Positions 16,615 through 26,057 are shown, counted from the stretch's first letter. The stretch: DNA of 64,000 nucleotides from JALHST01 sp038316335 (GCA_038316335.1 JBBQAM010000018.1:1-64000), one strand, 5' to 3'. The notes: a model not told the origin generated them from the sequence alone. Numbers and translations: made by a program.

Positions 16615-17142
16615 TTACTTGATCGTTACTTCCGAAGTGGGCACGTCGCTATCCTTGAACCGCTTTTTACATTGGGCCACAATTGACTTTGCTTCCTGAA
16701 CGTCGCCCCATCCTTCTACATCGACGATTTTCTTTTCCAAGTCTTTGTAAACCCTGAAAAAATGTTCTATTTCCTTCAGCAAATGGGGATTTAAATCCTC
16801 TAAATCAGTGGTAGAATTAGCAATAGGGTCAGCTACCGGGACACAAATAATCTTTTCATCAGGGCCTTTTTCATCGGCCATATGAAAAACACCGATCGGC
16901 TTCACCTCGATCACACAGCCGGGAAAGGTAGGTTCGGTCACCAAGACAAGGACGTCTAATGGATCGCCATCCAAAGCCAGGGTTTCCGGCACAAAACCAT
17001 AATCGGCCGGATACATCATCGATGAAAATATCATGCGATCATAGCGGATCCTCTTTAAGGTAAAATCATATTCATACTTATTGCGACTGCCTTTCGGTAT
17101 TTCGATCAATACATCAAAAGAGGTTATTTTTTCTGTTTCCAT
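16615..17142 (-). CDS. ppa: Inorganic pyrophosphatase, soluble family I (Ppa)
   Basis: Cytoplasmic enzyme hydrolysing pyrophosphate to phosphate and so driving biosynthetic reactions. The 175-residue length and the metal-binding signature DGDPLDVLV place it in family I, with further family segments EIPKGSRNKYEYD and MYPADYGFVPET. It lies immediately upstream of the membrane-bound pyrophosphatase gene on the same strand, so the cell can either waste or harvest the energy of the same substrate. Whether the two are co-regulated is not visible; hppA appears to have a separate promoter. Confidence 0.95.
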   Translation of the reverse strand: METEKITSFDVLIEIPKGSRNKYEYDFTLKRIRYDRMIFSSMMYPADYGFVPETLALDGDPLDVLVLVTEPTFPGCVIEVKPIGVFHMADEKGPDEKIICVPVADPIANSTTDLEDLNPHLLKEIEHFFRVYKDLEKKIVDVEGWGDVQEAKSIVAQCKKRFKDSDVPTSEVTIK

Positions 17143-17205
17143 AGGTTCCTGTATTTACTTAAATCGCACCCATAAACAGGTTTGAAGGCATGCCTTACAA
17201 GGTGG

Positions 17206-19701
17206 CTAAAAAACAAACCCGAAGGTTCCCGTTATACTAAATGGGCGAGCATTTGGACTATCGAGATAGTTGCCCCTAAAGTTAAAATCGATTCTAAAAA
17301 TTTTAAATATATTCCCTATCCCGAATGAATATTCGTAATAAATTGTTTTATTGGGGGCGATTAGAGGGATGTTCGTCGGACTGCTCAAGGCGATATTGGC
17401 ATTCGATAATTCCCCCCAGGCACCGCGTATCCCAACGATCTCCCTTAAATTAAGTTTCCGCAAAAGAGGGATTCTGGAAAAAAACCTGCCATTAAAATTA
17501 TGTTCCAAGAAAACAGCAGCATAGGTATCGGTCACGAATTCATAGAAGTCAAGATTGGGAAACGTGCCATAATTCGTAAAAAAAGTCTGGTTTCCGGGAA
17601 TGACGTTTAATAGGCCCAATGGCACCTCCCCAAAGGTCTTACCGACTTCAATAGTGCTGTACAATCTTCCAAATCCTCCGACCTGCCATGGCTGACTGTA
17701 CGAAAATTGTATTTTATCATACTTGAAATCACTATCCCAAATACCATCAATCCCTTTGGTGTAATTCAATAATAAGGTACTATAGTTATCATTGATGCTC
17801 CTTCGTTCCACGCCAAAGCCAATGGTCTTTTTACCTGGTGTATAAATAATAAGGGTGTTAAAATCGAATTGGCGAATTTCAGATGACACGCCCGTTGCCG
17901 AGGTAGGATCTAAATAATCTAAACTGAAATCCTGGGGCAGGGCAGAGCTTAAAGTCCTGAATGTGCCACCCATGCCCACCCTTAGGTTCGTCACTGGTTC
18001 AATTTCGAGACTCAGGGCACTCAGATTAATTTTGGTGAGCCTATTATTGGCCCCCACCGTCAGCAGGGAGGAGGAGGCAATACTTCTACCAAGTACATCG
18101 TTGGTGGCGGTTAGGCTCACGCCTAGTTGTTCAATATCGCGGCGGTTGCCCCCAGAAACCATGAGCCGGTTTTTCTTGTCTAAAAGAAATTTGCCCGAAA
18201 TGCCGTGTTTGAATTTATGATCCGTAAAACCATAGGCCATATATCCTTCAAGCCGCCAAAGGTCGTTTTCCCCAAAATAGGTACGTGCACCAGCACGTAA
18301 TCGAGGGCCTTCCGCAGCATTATATCCGAAAACATCGTACACCGAACCGATATCCATATTCCATTTGTCGATTTCGACATACCCCGATCCTAAAATACTT
18401 ACCAAATTATAATAGGTCTTGAATTTGGGTACGGTCTTTAAGGTATCCAATAAGGTATAAATACCCTTTTCATCCTTATTCAAATTCTCAAGACGGTTCT
18501 TTGCCCAAAAATCATCATCCTTTGTTACGGCGGCAGGGTCATATGGGTTTTCCTCAGGCCTATACAAGTCCCTCGGTAGCTCTTTATCGAATTCATAATT
18601 ATCATACACGGTCGTTCGCTTACCATAAACGCCCCTTGATTCCTCTTTTTTCTTAAAGCTGAAATCGCTCAGCATATAATCACGTTTCAATAAAAAAACA
18701 GAATCATTGATAACCTCGAATTCCTGTTCGATATAAATCTCCTTAACCCAGTTGATATTGGCGCTTCTGGTGACTTCCATATTAATATTCTTGATGGCAA
18801 ACGTGGTGTCGTTCACCCAAAAATCACCCTTGAAGGTCAGTTCATTTTTGCGGCGGGGATAGTAGACTATGTTATAACACCATTTGTTATCTATAAAGGC
18901 ACTGTCACGAAGGGCATAATTGTAGGTATCGATGCCCGCACGGGACAACGGACTCGTAAAACTTTTATCAAAGAACTTTAAATAATTGTTGTAGATGTCA
19001 TAGTCTTGATACAAATCGGCGACAAAGGCGATGATAGCCTGGTTATTGTCGAAACCTGAATTCTTGTTTCCTAAAATCTTCTCCTTCTCCTCCTTAATCA
19101 AATTATCACCGTATACTTTAGAGAACGTTTCATTTAGAAAAATGGGCAAGTAGGTCTTTCCCGTGATGCGTGAGGTATCCAAGTCCTTAAAAACAAACTC
19201 AAGGCCCTTGAATATTTTTTTCTTCATCAGGACACTATCGATGGTATTCAGGTCAAATTCAATTTTTTCATATTTGTCGTAGGCATATTGTTTGTATTTA
19301 CGGATTCCGTTATCCCGCTTTTTTGCCCAGATCTTCTTTAAGATCTCTACTGCCGGATTATTCTTCTTTGCTTGTTTACCGGCGATAAGGACCACCTCAT
19401 TCAATTCTTCCGATGATTCCTTCAGGGTAATGGCCATATTAAAGGTAACCTTTGAAGTCAAAGGGATATCGAGGGTCGCGAATCCGATAAAAGAAATTTC
19501 AAGCTGGGTATACGTAGTTGGGGATTCCATGTAAAACCGTCCATCCTCATTTGTAATCGTTCCTTCCGTCGAATTCTTAAAAAGAATGTTCGCAAAGGCG
19601 ATCGGCTGTCCGGATTCATCGATAACCATGCCACCTACCTTGGTCTGGGCCATTGCGATGACTGCATACAATAGCGTTGTAAAGAATAGGATTTTTTTCA
19701 T
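17206..19701 (-). CDS. DUF5686 / carboxypeptidase-regulatory-like outer-membrane protein
   Basis: An 831-residue exported protein. The start at 19701 gives a clean signal peptide (MKKILFFTTLLYAVIAMAQ). A longer in-frame start at 19764 would read through the pdhB terminator and is rejected. Residues about 20-110 form a CarboxypepD_reg-like beta-sandwich (GGMVIDESGQPIAFANILFKN), followed by the DUF5686 region. The C-terminal half has alternating aromatic strands and ends in FGFVF, as expected of an outer-membrane beta-barrel. The function is unknown; the family is common and often well conserved in Flavobacteriia. It is 63 bp upstream of ppa on the same strand. Confidence 0.85.
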   Translation of the reverse strand: MKKILFFTTLLYAVIAMAQTKVGGMVIDESGQPIAFANILFKNSTEGTITNEDGRFYMESPTTYTQLEISFIGFATLDIPLTSKVTFNMAITLKESSEELNEVVLIAGKQAKKNNPAVEILKKIWAKKRDNGIRKYKQYAYDKYEKIEFDLNTIDSVLMKKKIFKGLEFVFKDLDTSRITGKTYLPIFLNETFSKVYGDNLIKEEKEKILGNKNSGFDNNQAIIAFVADLYQDYDIYNNYLKFFDKSFTSPLSRAGIDTYNYALRDSAFIDNKWCYNIVYYPRRKNELTFKGDFWVNDTTFAIKNINMEVTRSANINWVKEIYIEQEFEVINDSVFLLKRDYMLSDFSFKKKEESRGVYGKRTTVYDNYEFDKELPRDLYRPEENPYDPAAVTKDDDFWAKNRLENLNKDEKGIYTLLDTLKTVPKFKTYYNLVSILGSGYVEIDKWNMDIGSVYDVFGYNAAEGPRLRAGARTYFGENDLWRLEGYMAYGFTDHKFKHGISGKFLLDKKNRLMVSGGNRRDIEQLGVSLTATNDVLGRSIASSSLLTVGANNRLTKINLSALSLEIEPVTNLRVGMGGTFRTLSSALPQDFSLDYLDPTSATGVSSEIRQFDFNTLIIYTPGKKTIGFGVERRSINDNYSTLLLNYTKGIDGIWDSDFKYDKIQFSYSQPWQVGGFGRLYSTIEVGKTFGEVPLGLLNVIPGNQTFFTNYGTFPNLDFYEFVTDTYAAVFLEHNFNGRFFSRIPLLRKLNLREIVGIRGAWGELSNANIALSSPTNIPLIAPNKTIYYEYSFGIGNIFKIFRIDFNFRGNYLDSPNARPFSITGTFGFVF

Positions 19702-19747
19702 TCGAATTGTGTCGTCCTGAAACGCTTTAATCAAAAAACATACCCAT

Positions 19748-19780
19748 AAAAAAGCCCCGCGCATCTTCTGTCAGCGGAGC
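19748..19780 (-). terminator. Intrinsic terminator of pdhB
   Basis: On the minus strand GCTCCGC ... GCGGGGC (seven pairs, one G-U) is followed by TTTTTT. It lies between the pdhB stop and the DUF5686 start. Confidence 0.8.
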
Positions 19781-19808
19781 AAATGTAGCTTTAATGCCTT
19801 GGTTGGCT

Positions 19809-20786
19809 TTATTTATATAGTACTTTTTTCACGGCCTTGATAACGTCCTCATAATTTGGCAACCATTCGGCCAACAAGACAGGGGAATAGGGCGCAGGAG
19901 TATCGGCGGTATTGATTTTTTGAATCGGCGCGTCTAAATAATCAAAGGCATGTGCCTGTACATGATACGTAATTTCAGTAGCTACATTTCCAAAAGGCCA
20001 AGCTTCCTCAAGGATGACCAAGCGATTTGTTTTTTTGACTGATTTTAAGACGGCTGCATAATCCAACGGCTTTACCGTTCTCAAATCAATGATTTCACAG
20101 CTTATATTTTCTTTGGCCAATTCATCGGCGGCCTTATCGGCCTCCTTGATTATCTTTCCGAAGGAAACAATGGTTACGTCGCTTCCTTCCCTGCGTATGT
20201 CTGCCACTCCGATCGGAATCGTATACTCTCCTTCAGGAACTTCCCCCTTATCCCCGTACATCTGCTCTGATTCCATGAATATTACAGGATCGTCATCGCG
20301 AATGGCCGATTTTAATAACCCTTTTGCATCCTTTGGATTTGATGGCACAATTACTTTAAGTCCCGGGCAATTTGCATACCAACTCTCAAAAGCTTGGGAA
20401 TGGGTAGCAGCCAACTGACCTGCGGAAGCTGTCGGACCACGAAAAACGATCGGGCAAGGAAACTGACCCCCCGACATTTGCCGAATCTTGGCCGCATTAT
20501 TGATAATTTGATCTATCCCTACCAAAGCGAAATTGAAGGTCATAAACTCAATTATAGGTCGGTTGCCCGTCATGGTAGAACCGACACCGATTCCGGCAAA
20601 ACCCAATTCCGAGATAGGGGTATCAATAACGCGTTTGGCCCCAAATTCATCCAACATTCCTTTTGAGGCTTTGTAGGCCCCATTATATTCGGCAACTTCC
20701 TCACCCATCAGATAGATAGATTCGTCCCGCCTCATTTCTTCGGACATAGCTTCCGCAATGGCTTCCCTGAACTGTATTGTCTTCAT
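19809..20786 (-). CDS. pdhB: Pyruvate dehydrogenase E1 component, beta subunit (PdhB)
   Basis: Beta subunit of the thiamine-dependent E1 of the pyruvate dehydrogenase complex, which turns pyruvate into acetyl-CoA. The 325-residue protein has the transketolase pyrimidine-binding domain (MGEEVAEYNGAYKASKGMLDEF, with the catalytic glutamate region) and a C-terminal transketolase domain (VSFGKIIKEADKAADELAKE, DLRTVKPLD, EEAWPFGN). It is a single-gene unit with its own terminator and a candidate promoter. Its partners pdhA and pdhC lie 17 kb away at 37.3-40.0 kb, so the complex is encoded at two sites. Confidence 0.95.
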   Translation of the reverse strand: MKTIQFREAIAEAMSEEMRRDESIYLMGEEVAEYNGAYKASKGMLDEFGAKRVIDTPISELGFAGIGVGSTMTGNRPIIEFMTFNFALVGIDQIINNAAKIRQMSGGQFPCPIVFRGPTASAGQLAATHSQAFESWYANCPGLKVIVPSNPKDAKGLLKSAIRDDDPVIFMESEQMYGDKGEVPEGEYTIPIGVADIRREGSDVTIVSFGKIIKEADKAADELAKENISCEIIDLRTVKPLDYAAVLKSVKKTNRLVILEEAWPFGNVATEITYHVQAHAFDYLDAPIQKINTADTPAPYSPVLLAEWLPNYEDVIKAVKKVLYK

Positions 20787-20832
20787 TTAATTACGTTTAT
20801 TTCTATTCTAAAGGCATTTCTTGCAATGCAAG

Positions 20833-20840
20833 CAAAAATA
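20833..20840 (-). promoter_or_regulatory. Candidate -7 element for pdhB
   Basis: TATTTTTG on the minus strand, 47 bases upstream of the pdhB start codon. Confidence 0.45.
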
Positions 20841-20893
20841 GGAAATTATATAGCAACTAAAAGTTTGCCTGTACTAAAATTCGTTAGAAAATT

Positions 20894-20911
20894 TGCTATG
20901 CATGCATAGCA
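20894..20911. promoter_or_regulatory. Perfect 18-bp palindrome between pdhB and etfB
   Basis: TGCTATGCATGCATAGCA is fully self-complementary. It lies over the -33 region of the etfB promoter candidate and about 50 bp from that of pdhB, so it may be an operator for one or both central-metabolism genes. Confidence 0.45.
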
Positions 20912-20929
20912 TTTCTGAAAAAGATTAGC

Positions 20930-20937
20930 TATCTTCG
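20930..20937 (+). promoter_or_regulatory. Candidate -7 element for etfB
   Basis: TATCTTCG, one mismatch to TAnnTTTG, 26 bases before the etfB ATG. Confidence 0.4.
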
Positions 20938-20963
20938 TATCAATTAAAAATAACGGCTTTAAG

Positions 20964-21704
20964 ATGAAAATACTCGTATGCATAAGTAATGTTCCGGACA
21001 CTACGTCAAAAATAAACTTCACTGATGGCGATACAAAATTTGATACGAACGGCGTACAATTTGTAATCAATCCCAACGATGAATTCGGTTTGACCCGAGC
21101 GATGTGGTTCAAGGAAAAACAAGGAGCAACCGTAGATGTTGCGACGGTTGGAGGGGCCTCGGTTGAACCCACTATGCGCAAAGCGCTCGCCATTGGTGCC
21201 GATGAAGCGATTCGCGTAAATACTGAACCTACCGACGGTTTCTTTGTAGCAACACAACTTGCCGAAGTCGTAAAAAATGGCGGATATGACCTTGTAATCG
21301 CGGGCCGCGAATCTATAGATTATAATGGTGGTATGGTACCAGGCATTTTAGCCACCCTTCTTGATATGAATTTTGTGAATACGTGTATCAAAATTGAAGT
21401 AGATGGCAATACAGCCAACGTGGTTCGTGAGATTGATGGGGGCAAGGAAAAATTATCTACCTCCCTTCCTTTGGTAATCGCAGGCCAAAAAGGCCTTGTC
21501 GAGGAGAGCGAACTACGCATTCCCAACATGCGCGGAATCATGATGGCGCGTCAAAAAAAATTGAACGTAATCGAACCTGTACAGGCGATGAACGCCACTG
21601 CCGATGTGAAATTCGATAAACCCGCTCCCAAGAGTGGCGTAAAATTGGTAGAAAACGTAGATGATTTGATCAATCTGTTGCATAATGAAGCAAAGGTCAT
21701 CTAG
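20964..21704 (+). CDS. etfB: Electron transfer flavoprotein beta subunit (EtfB)
   Basis: Small subunit of the heterodimeric flavoprotein that accepts electrons from acyl-CoA and other dehydrogenases and passes them to the quinone pool. The 246-residue protein opens MKILVCISNVPDTTSKI and shows the ETF beta pattern (NPNDEFGLTRAM, AGRESIDYNGG, LPLVIAGQKGL, PNMRGIMMARQK). It is followed by etfA after a 146-bp gap without a gene, and the two end at a shared strong terminator. The acyl-CoA dehydrogenase at 62.0 kb is one possible electron donor in this window. Confidence 0.95.
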   Translation: MKILVCISNVPDTTSKINFTDGDTKFDTNGVQFVINPNDEFGLTRAMWFKEKQGATVDVATVGGASVEPTMRKALAIGADEAIRVNTEPTDGFFVATQLAEVVKNGGYDLVIAGRESIDYNGGMVPGILATLLDMNFVNTCIKIEVDGNTANVVREIDGGKEKLSTSLPLVIAGQKGLVEESELRIPNMRGIMMARQKKLNVIEPVQAMNATADVKFDKPAPKSGVKLVENVDDLINLLHNEAKVI

Positions 21705-21850
21705 CGAAATCAATATACAATATGCAAATTCCAATTTAAAAAAGAACCCTTTGATCTTAACTTAACGACTAGTAGCAACATCAGTTCATGATTTTTGGTA
21801 ACTGGTAATGAGCAAATCAGGTTCAGTAATTAACAATAAAAACAAAAAAG

Positions 21851-22819
21851 ATGTCAGTCTTAGTATATACAGAATCGGAGAACGGAAAATTCAAAAAGAA
21901 TGCCTATGAAGTAGCTTCCTATGCGAGCGAGGTAGCTAAGCAAATGGGCACTACTGCGACTTCCATTTCGGTAAATGCCGCCGAAGGTGCCCTATTAGGA
22001 ACCTATGGTATTTCAAAAGTACTTAACGTCTCAGACGAAAGGCTTACCATTTTTAATGCCAAGGCCTACGCAGATGTTATCATCGAAGCGGCGGGAAAAG
22101 AAGGTGCCATAGTAGTAATAGTAAGTTCAAGTACTGATACAAAATATTTGGCACCTAGAATAGCAGCGAAATTACAGGCAGGCTATGTTCCCAATGTAGT
22201 CGCTGCGCCCGAAGGAACTAGTCCGTTTTCGGTGAAAAGAACAGCCTTTAGCAATAAGGGTTTTGTGCATACCGAAATCAAGACCGAGAAAAAGATCATC
22301 GGCGTTTCCAGTAATTCCTTTGGCCTTCATGAAAATAAGGTGAATGCCGTAGTCGAAAATTTCAGCCCATCCTTGAACGATGCTGATTTTGCAATAAAAT
22401 CCGTTGAGATAGACAAAGTTGCGGGTAAAGTCACCATAGCCGATGCCGAAATCGTAGTTTCCGGAGGCCGAGGTCTTAAGGGACCTGAGAATTGGGGTAT
22501 GATCGAAGAATTGGCAAAAGTGCTCGGGGCAGCCACCGCTTGTTCGAAGCCCGTCTCAGACATGGGATGGCGACCCCATGGCGAACATGTCGGACAAACC
22601 GGAAAGCCGGTCGCCAGTAATTTGTATATCGCTATTGGAATCTCAGGGGCCATACAGCATTTGGCCGGGGTTAGCGCCTCAAAAGTAAAAGTGGTAATAA
22701 ATAATGATCCTGAAGCTCCTTTTTTTAAGGCGGCAGATTACGGAATGGTCGGGGATGCCTTCGAAATTGTACCGAAATTGACCGAAAAATTAAAGGAATT
22801 TAAAGCACAAAACGCTTAA
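21851..22819 (+). CDS. etfA: Electron transfer flavoprotein alpha subunit (EtfA)
   Basis: Large subunit of the electron transfer flavoprotein, binding FAD. The 322-residue protein has the FAD-binding C-terminal domain signature (VVSGGRGLKGPENW, PVSDMGWRPHGEHVGQTGKPV, IAIGISGAIQHLAG). The N-terminal domain opens with MSVLVYTESENGKFKK. It is downstream of etfB and ends 26 bp before a long-stemmed terminator. Confidence 0.96.
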   Translation: MSVLVYTESENGKFKKNAYEVASYASEVAKQMGTTATSISVNAAEGALLGTYGISKVLNVSDERLTIFNAKAYADVIIEAAGKEGAIVVIVSSSTDTKYLAPRIAAKLQAGYVPNVVAAPEGTSPFSVKRTAFSNKGFVHTEIKTEKKIIGVSSNSFGLHENKVNAVVENFSPSLNDADFAIKSVEIDKVAGKVTIADAEIVVSGGRGLKGPENWGMIEELAKVLGAATACSKPVSDMGWRPHGEHVGQTGKPVASNLYIAIGISGAIQHLAGVSASKVKVVINNDPEAPFFKAADYGMVGDAFEIVPKLTEKLKEFKAQNA

Positions 22820-22845
22820 TTTTTGTTAATTTGCACCCCTTATGG

Positions 22846-22889
22846 GGCTGCTTAAATGAATGCTTTACCCAATATTTAAGCAGCCTTTT
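22846..22889 (+). terminator. Intrinsic terminator of etfBA
   Basis: A 12-bp perfect stem GGCTGCTTAAAT / ATTTAAGCAGCC with a 16-base loop, followed by TTTTG. Confidence 0.88.
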
Positions 22890-22905
22890 GTATTTTTAGT
22901 ATGCT

Positions 22906-23541
22906 ATGAGCTTAGTCCGTTTAAAAATAAAAGGCATTTCCTACAGTCAGACCCAAAATGGGGCCTATGCCCTTATATTGAACGAAGTTGAAGGAGACCG
23001 CAAGCTACCAATAGTAATCGGGGCTTTTGAAGCCCAGTCGATTGCGATTGCGCTCGAAAAGGAAATTAAGCCCCCGAGACCCTTGACCCACGATCTTTTT
23101 AAAAATTTTGCCGACCGCTTTGATATTGTCATTAAACAAGTAATTATCCATAAATTAGTTGATGGCGTCTTTTATTCGAGCATAATCTGCGAACGGGATA
23201 AGATAGAGGAAATCATTGATGCAAGAACAAGTGATGCAATAGCATTGGCGCTCCGCTTTAGTGCCCCTATATTTACCTATAAGACTATATTGGACAAGGC
23301 TGGGATATTTCTTAAATTTTCTTCGAAAGACAAAGAGAAGGATAGTGAGGTGAAGGATGATAGTATTATGGTAGACGAAATCTTGCAAGAAGGCGAAACC
23401 GTTGAAATAGATTCGGAGGTTACAGGTGCCTATAAGGCACTTTCCTTAGAGGAACTTCACAAAGAATTGGATAAGGCAGTTACGAATGAGGATTACGAAA
23501 AGGCCGCCAAATTAAGGGACGAAATTTCGAAACGAAACTAA
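22906..23541 (+). CDS. Bifunctional nuclease (BFN/DUF151) with C-terminal UVR motif
   Basis: A 211-residue protein. Residues about 1-140 match the BFN domain (LKIKGISYSQTQNGAYALIL, LPIVIGAFEAQSIA, DARTSDAIALALR), a family with reported RNase/DNase activity. A short acidic and lysine-rich linker follows. Residues about 176-209 (ELHKELDKAVTNEDYEKAAKLRDEI) form a UVR helical hairpin like those of UvrB and UvrC, known as a protein-contact module. The combination is usual for Bacteroidota. It is 17 bp upstream of the nucleoside transporter gene, so the two may share a transcript; a link between nucleic acid turnover and nucleoside uptake is inference. Confidence 0.88.
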   Translation: MSLVRLKIKGISYSQTQNGAYALILNEVEGDRKLPIVIGAFEAQSIAIALEKEIKPPRPLTHDLFKNFADRFDIVIKQVIIHKLVDGVFYSSIICERDKIEEIIDARTSDAIALALRFSAPIFTYKTILDKAGIFLKFSSKDKEKDSEVKDDSIMVDEILQEGETVEIDSEVTGAYKALSLEELHKELDKAVTNEDYEKAAKLRDEISKRN

Positions 23542-23558
23542 ACCGACACGTATAGCGC

Positions 23559-25022
23559 ATGAAGTCTAAACTGGGAATTCTTTTGCTTGCGCTTTTTATG
23601 ATTTTTCCATCAATAGCGCAAGAATCATTCTCCCAGGATAGTATTTCCGCCCTACAACAAAGTAGTGTTCTTCATGACGTTGCTTCCGGGCAAATCGCAC
23701 AGGCCATACCCAATCAAGGATTTTCGATACAGAGTCTATGGCGCGGAATATTAGGAATGGCAGTACTTTTACTGCTGGCATTCTTGTTTAGCTCGAATAA
23801 AAAGGCAATTAATTGGAAGACCGTCGGCATTGGTCTTGGCATGCAACTTCTTTTGGCCATTGGGATTCTTAAAGTACCTTTTATACGATCGATTTTCACA
23901 ATTCTTGGAAAACTATTTAACGAAATCCTAAATTTTACGATTGCTGGTAGCCACTTTCTTTTGGGAAATTTGTTAAACCTTGATAATCCGAATATAGGCT
24001 ATGTGTTCGCCTTTCAGATTTTGCCGACCATCATCTTTTTTTCGGCCCTGACCTCGGTCTTGTTCTATTTGGGAATTATACAGAAAATTGTAAAGGGATT
24101 GGCTTGGATGCTAACTAAATCATTAGGTATTTCAGGACCAGAAAGTCTTTCGGTCGCAGGTAACATTTTCTTAGGACAGACCGAGGCACCTTTAATGATC
24201 AAGGCGTATTTGGAAAAAATGAACAAATCTGAAATACTCTTGGTGATGATCGGCGGCATGGCTACCGTAGCTGGTGGTGTGTTGGCAGCCTATATTGGTT
24301 TCTTAGGAGGTAATGATGAGCAACTTCGACTGGAGTTTGCCCGACACCTGATAGCTGCTTCCGTAATGGCCGCGCCAGGTGCGATCGTGGTTTCAAAAAT
24401 TTTATACCCACAAACCGAGGCCATCGATACCAATATCAAGGTTTCGACCGAAAAAATAGGCACAAATCTTTTGGATGCCATTGCCAACGGTACTACCGAA
24501 GGATTAAAATTAGCCGTTAACGTTGGTGCCATGTTATTGGTATTCGTTGCCTTTATTGCCATGCTCAACGGAATCTTTGGCTACATCGGGGAGATTACTT
24601 CATTAAACGACTTAATTGCCGCTAATTCAGACTATCAACAATTATCTTTAGAGGCCATCCTAGGGACCATCTTTGCCCCTTTAATGTGGTTGATCGGCAT
24701 TGCCAAAGAAGATATTACCCTCATGGGACAGTTACTTGGAATCAAATTGGCTTCCAGTGAATTCGTTGCCTATACCCAATTGGCCGAGTTAAAGAATATG
24801 GCAATTGCACCCCACCTCACGTATTCAAAATCGATTATCATGGCCACCTATATGCTCTGTGGATTTGCAAATTTTGCATCTATAGGAATTCAGATCGGCG
24901 GAATAGGTTCGCTAGCCCCAGGCCAACGAAAGACCCTTTCAGAGTTTGGAATGAAGGCGGTTTTAGGCGGTTCATTGGCCTCGCTTCTATCGGCAACCAT
25001 TGCCGGCATGATTTTGGGTTAA
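23559..25022 (+). CDS. Concentrative nucleoside transporter (NupC/CNT family)
   Basis: Inner-membrane nucleoside importer driven by an ion gradient. The 487-residue protein carries the CNT core: GQTEAPLMIKAYLEKMN, GGMATVAGGVLAAYIGF, the AAPGAIVVSKILYPQTE loop and the final AGMILG helix. Unlike classical NupC (about 400 residues), it begins with a signal-peptide-like segment (residues 1-20, ending SIAQ) and a roughly 35-residue polar stretch before the first transporter helix, so the N-terminus may be exported. It follows the BFN nuclease gene by 17 bp and precedes thyA, a context of nucleotide salvage. Confidence 0.9.
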   Translation: MKSKLGILLLALFMIFPSIAQESFSQDSISALQQSSVLHDVASGQIAQAIPNQGFSIQSLWRGILGMAVLLLLAFLFSSNKKAINWKTVGIGLGMQLLLAIGILKVPFIRSIFTILGKLFNEILNFTIAGSHFLLGNLLNLDNPNIGYVFAFQILPTIIFFSALTSVLFYLGIIQKIVKGLAWMLTKSLGISGPESLSVAGNIFLGQTEAPLMIKAYLEKMNKSEILLVMIGGMATVAGGVLAAYIGFLGGNDEQLRLEFARHLIAASVMAAPGAIVVSKILYPQTEAIDTNIKVSTEKIGTNLLDAIANGTTEGLKLAVNVGAMLLVFVAFIAMLNGIFGYIGEITSLNDLIAANSDYQQLSLEAILGTIFAPLMWLIGIAKEDITLMGQLLGIKLASSEFVAYTQLAELKNMAIAPHLTYSKSIIMATYMLCGFANFASIGIQIGGIGSLAPGQRKTLSEFGMKAVLGGSLASLLSATIAGMILG

Positions 25023-25181
25023 TACAAAACAAAAGCTTTATTCGAAGGAGTATTTTGTGTACGTTGATAATTTTTGATAACCGATACGGATTTAGAGTGA
25101 CGAAAAAATTCGATTTGTATATTTTTACCATACGATTAAATGCAATGATTTAAAAATGCTCCCATAGGGATCAAGGCACGT

Positions 25182-26006
25182 ATGAAACAGTACCACGATT
25201 TATTAAAGCACGTTATTGAGAATGGCCACCAAAAAGGAGACCGAACCGGCACAGGAACCTTGAGTGTCTTTGGCTACCAGATGCGTTTTGACCTCGCTGC
25301 TGGTTTTCCGATGGTAACGACAAAAAAACTACATCTCAAATCGATCATACACGAACTTTTATGGTTTTTAAAAGGGGATACCAATATTGGTTACCTCCAA
25401 GAAAACGGAGTACGAATATGGAATGAGTGGGCCGATGAAAATGGGGATCTTGGTCCTGTATACGGCCATCAATGGCGTAATTGGAATGACGATGGCATTG
25501 ATCAAATTAAACAAGTCATCAGTTCCCTAAAATCAAATCCCAATAGTAGAAGAATGCTGGTATCTGCATGGAATCCCAGCGTACTGCCCGATACCTCCCA
25601 AACTTTTGCCGAAAATGTAGCCGATGGTAAAGCCGCATTACCTCCTTGTCACGCCTTTTTTCAATTCTACGTGGCCGATGGAAAATTGTCATTGCAATTA
25701 TATCAGCGAAGCGCGGATATCTTTTTGGGGGTCCCATTTAATATTGCCTCTTACGCACTTTTTACCATGATGGTGGCACAGGTATGTGGTTATGAGGCGG
25801 GCGAATTTGTACATACTTTTGGCGATGCGCATATTTATAATAATCACATGGAACAAGTCACACTGCAATTAAGCCGTACACCAAAACCATTGCCTAAAAT
25901 GGTGCTGAACCCAGCTGTGAAAGATATCTTCGAATTTACGTTTGACGATTTTACTTTGGTGGATTACCATCCCTATCCCCATATCAAAGGCATTGTCGCA
26001 GTCTAG
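25182..26006 (+). CDS. thyA: Thymidylate synthase (ThyA)
   Basis: Methylates dUMP to dTMP with methylene-tetrahydrofolate. The 274-residue protein is highly similar to classical ThyA: DRTGTGTLSVFGYQMRFDL, WADENGDLGPVYGHQWR, catalytic Cys156 in PPCHAFFQFYV, and QLYQRSADIFLGVPFNIASYA. Compared with the 264-residue E. coli enzyme it has about 13 extra residues between SAWN and PPCH (PDTSQTFAENVADGK). folA, which regenerates the folate cofactor, lies 1 kb downstream, though the two are not in one operon. Confidence 0.97.
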   Translation: MKQYHDLLKHVIENGHQKGDRTGTGTLSVFGYQMRFDLAAGFPMVTTKKLHLKSIIHELLWFLKGDTNIGYLQENGVRIWNEWADENGDLGPVYGHQWRNWNDDGIDQIKQVISSLKSNPNSRRMLVSAWNPSVLPDTSQTFAENVADGKAALPPCHAFFQFYVADGKLSLQLYQRSADIFLGVPFNIASYALFTMMVAQVCGYEAGEFVHTFGDAHIYNNHMEQVTLQLSRTPKPLPKMVLNPAVKDIFEFTFDDFTLVDYHPYPHIKGIVAV

Positions 26007-26027
26007 TTCTTTAAGCATTAAAACAAA

Positions 26028-26057
26028 AAAGCCCGGAAGTATACACTTCCGGGCTTT
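26028..26057. terminator. Bidirectional terminator between thyA and the CBM48 gene
   Basis: Perfect 13-bp stem AAAGCCCGGAAGT / ACTTCCGGGCTTT with a four-base loop and A- and T-runs on either side. It serves the convergent genes. Confidence 0.9.

Noticed and set aside
17178..17196. AAGGCATGCCTT palindrome between the DUF5686 gene and ppa
   Set aside because: It is only 12 bp and lies in an ordinary intergenic gap with no promoter or terminator features; it is likely to occur by chance.
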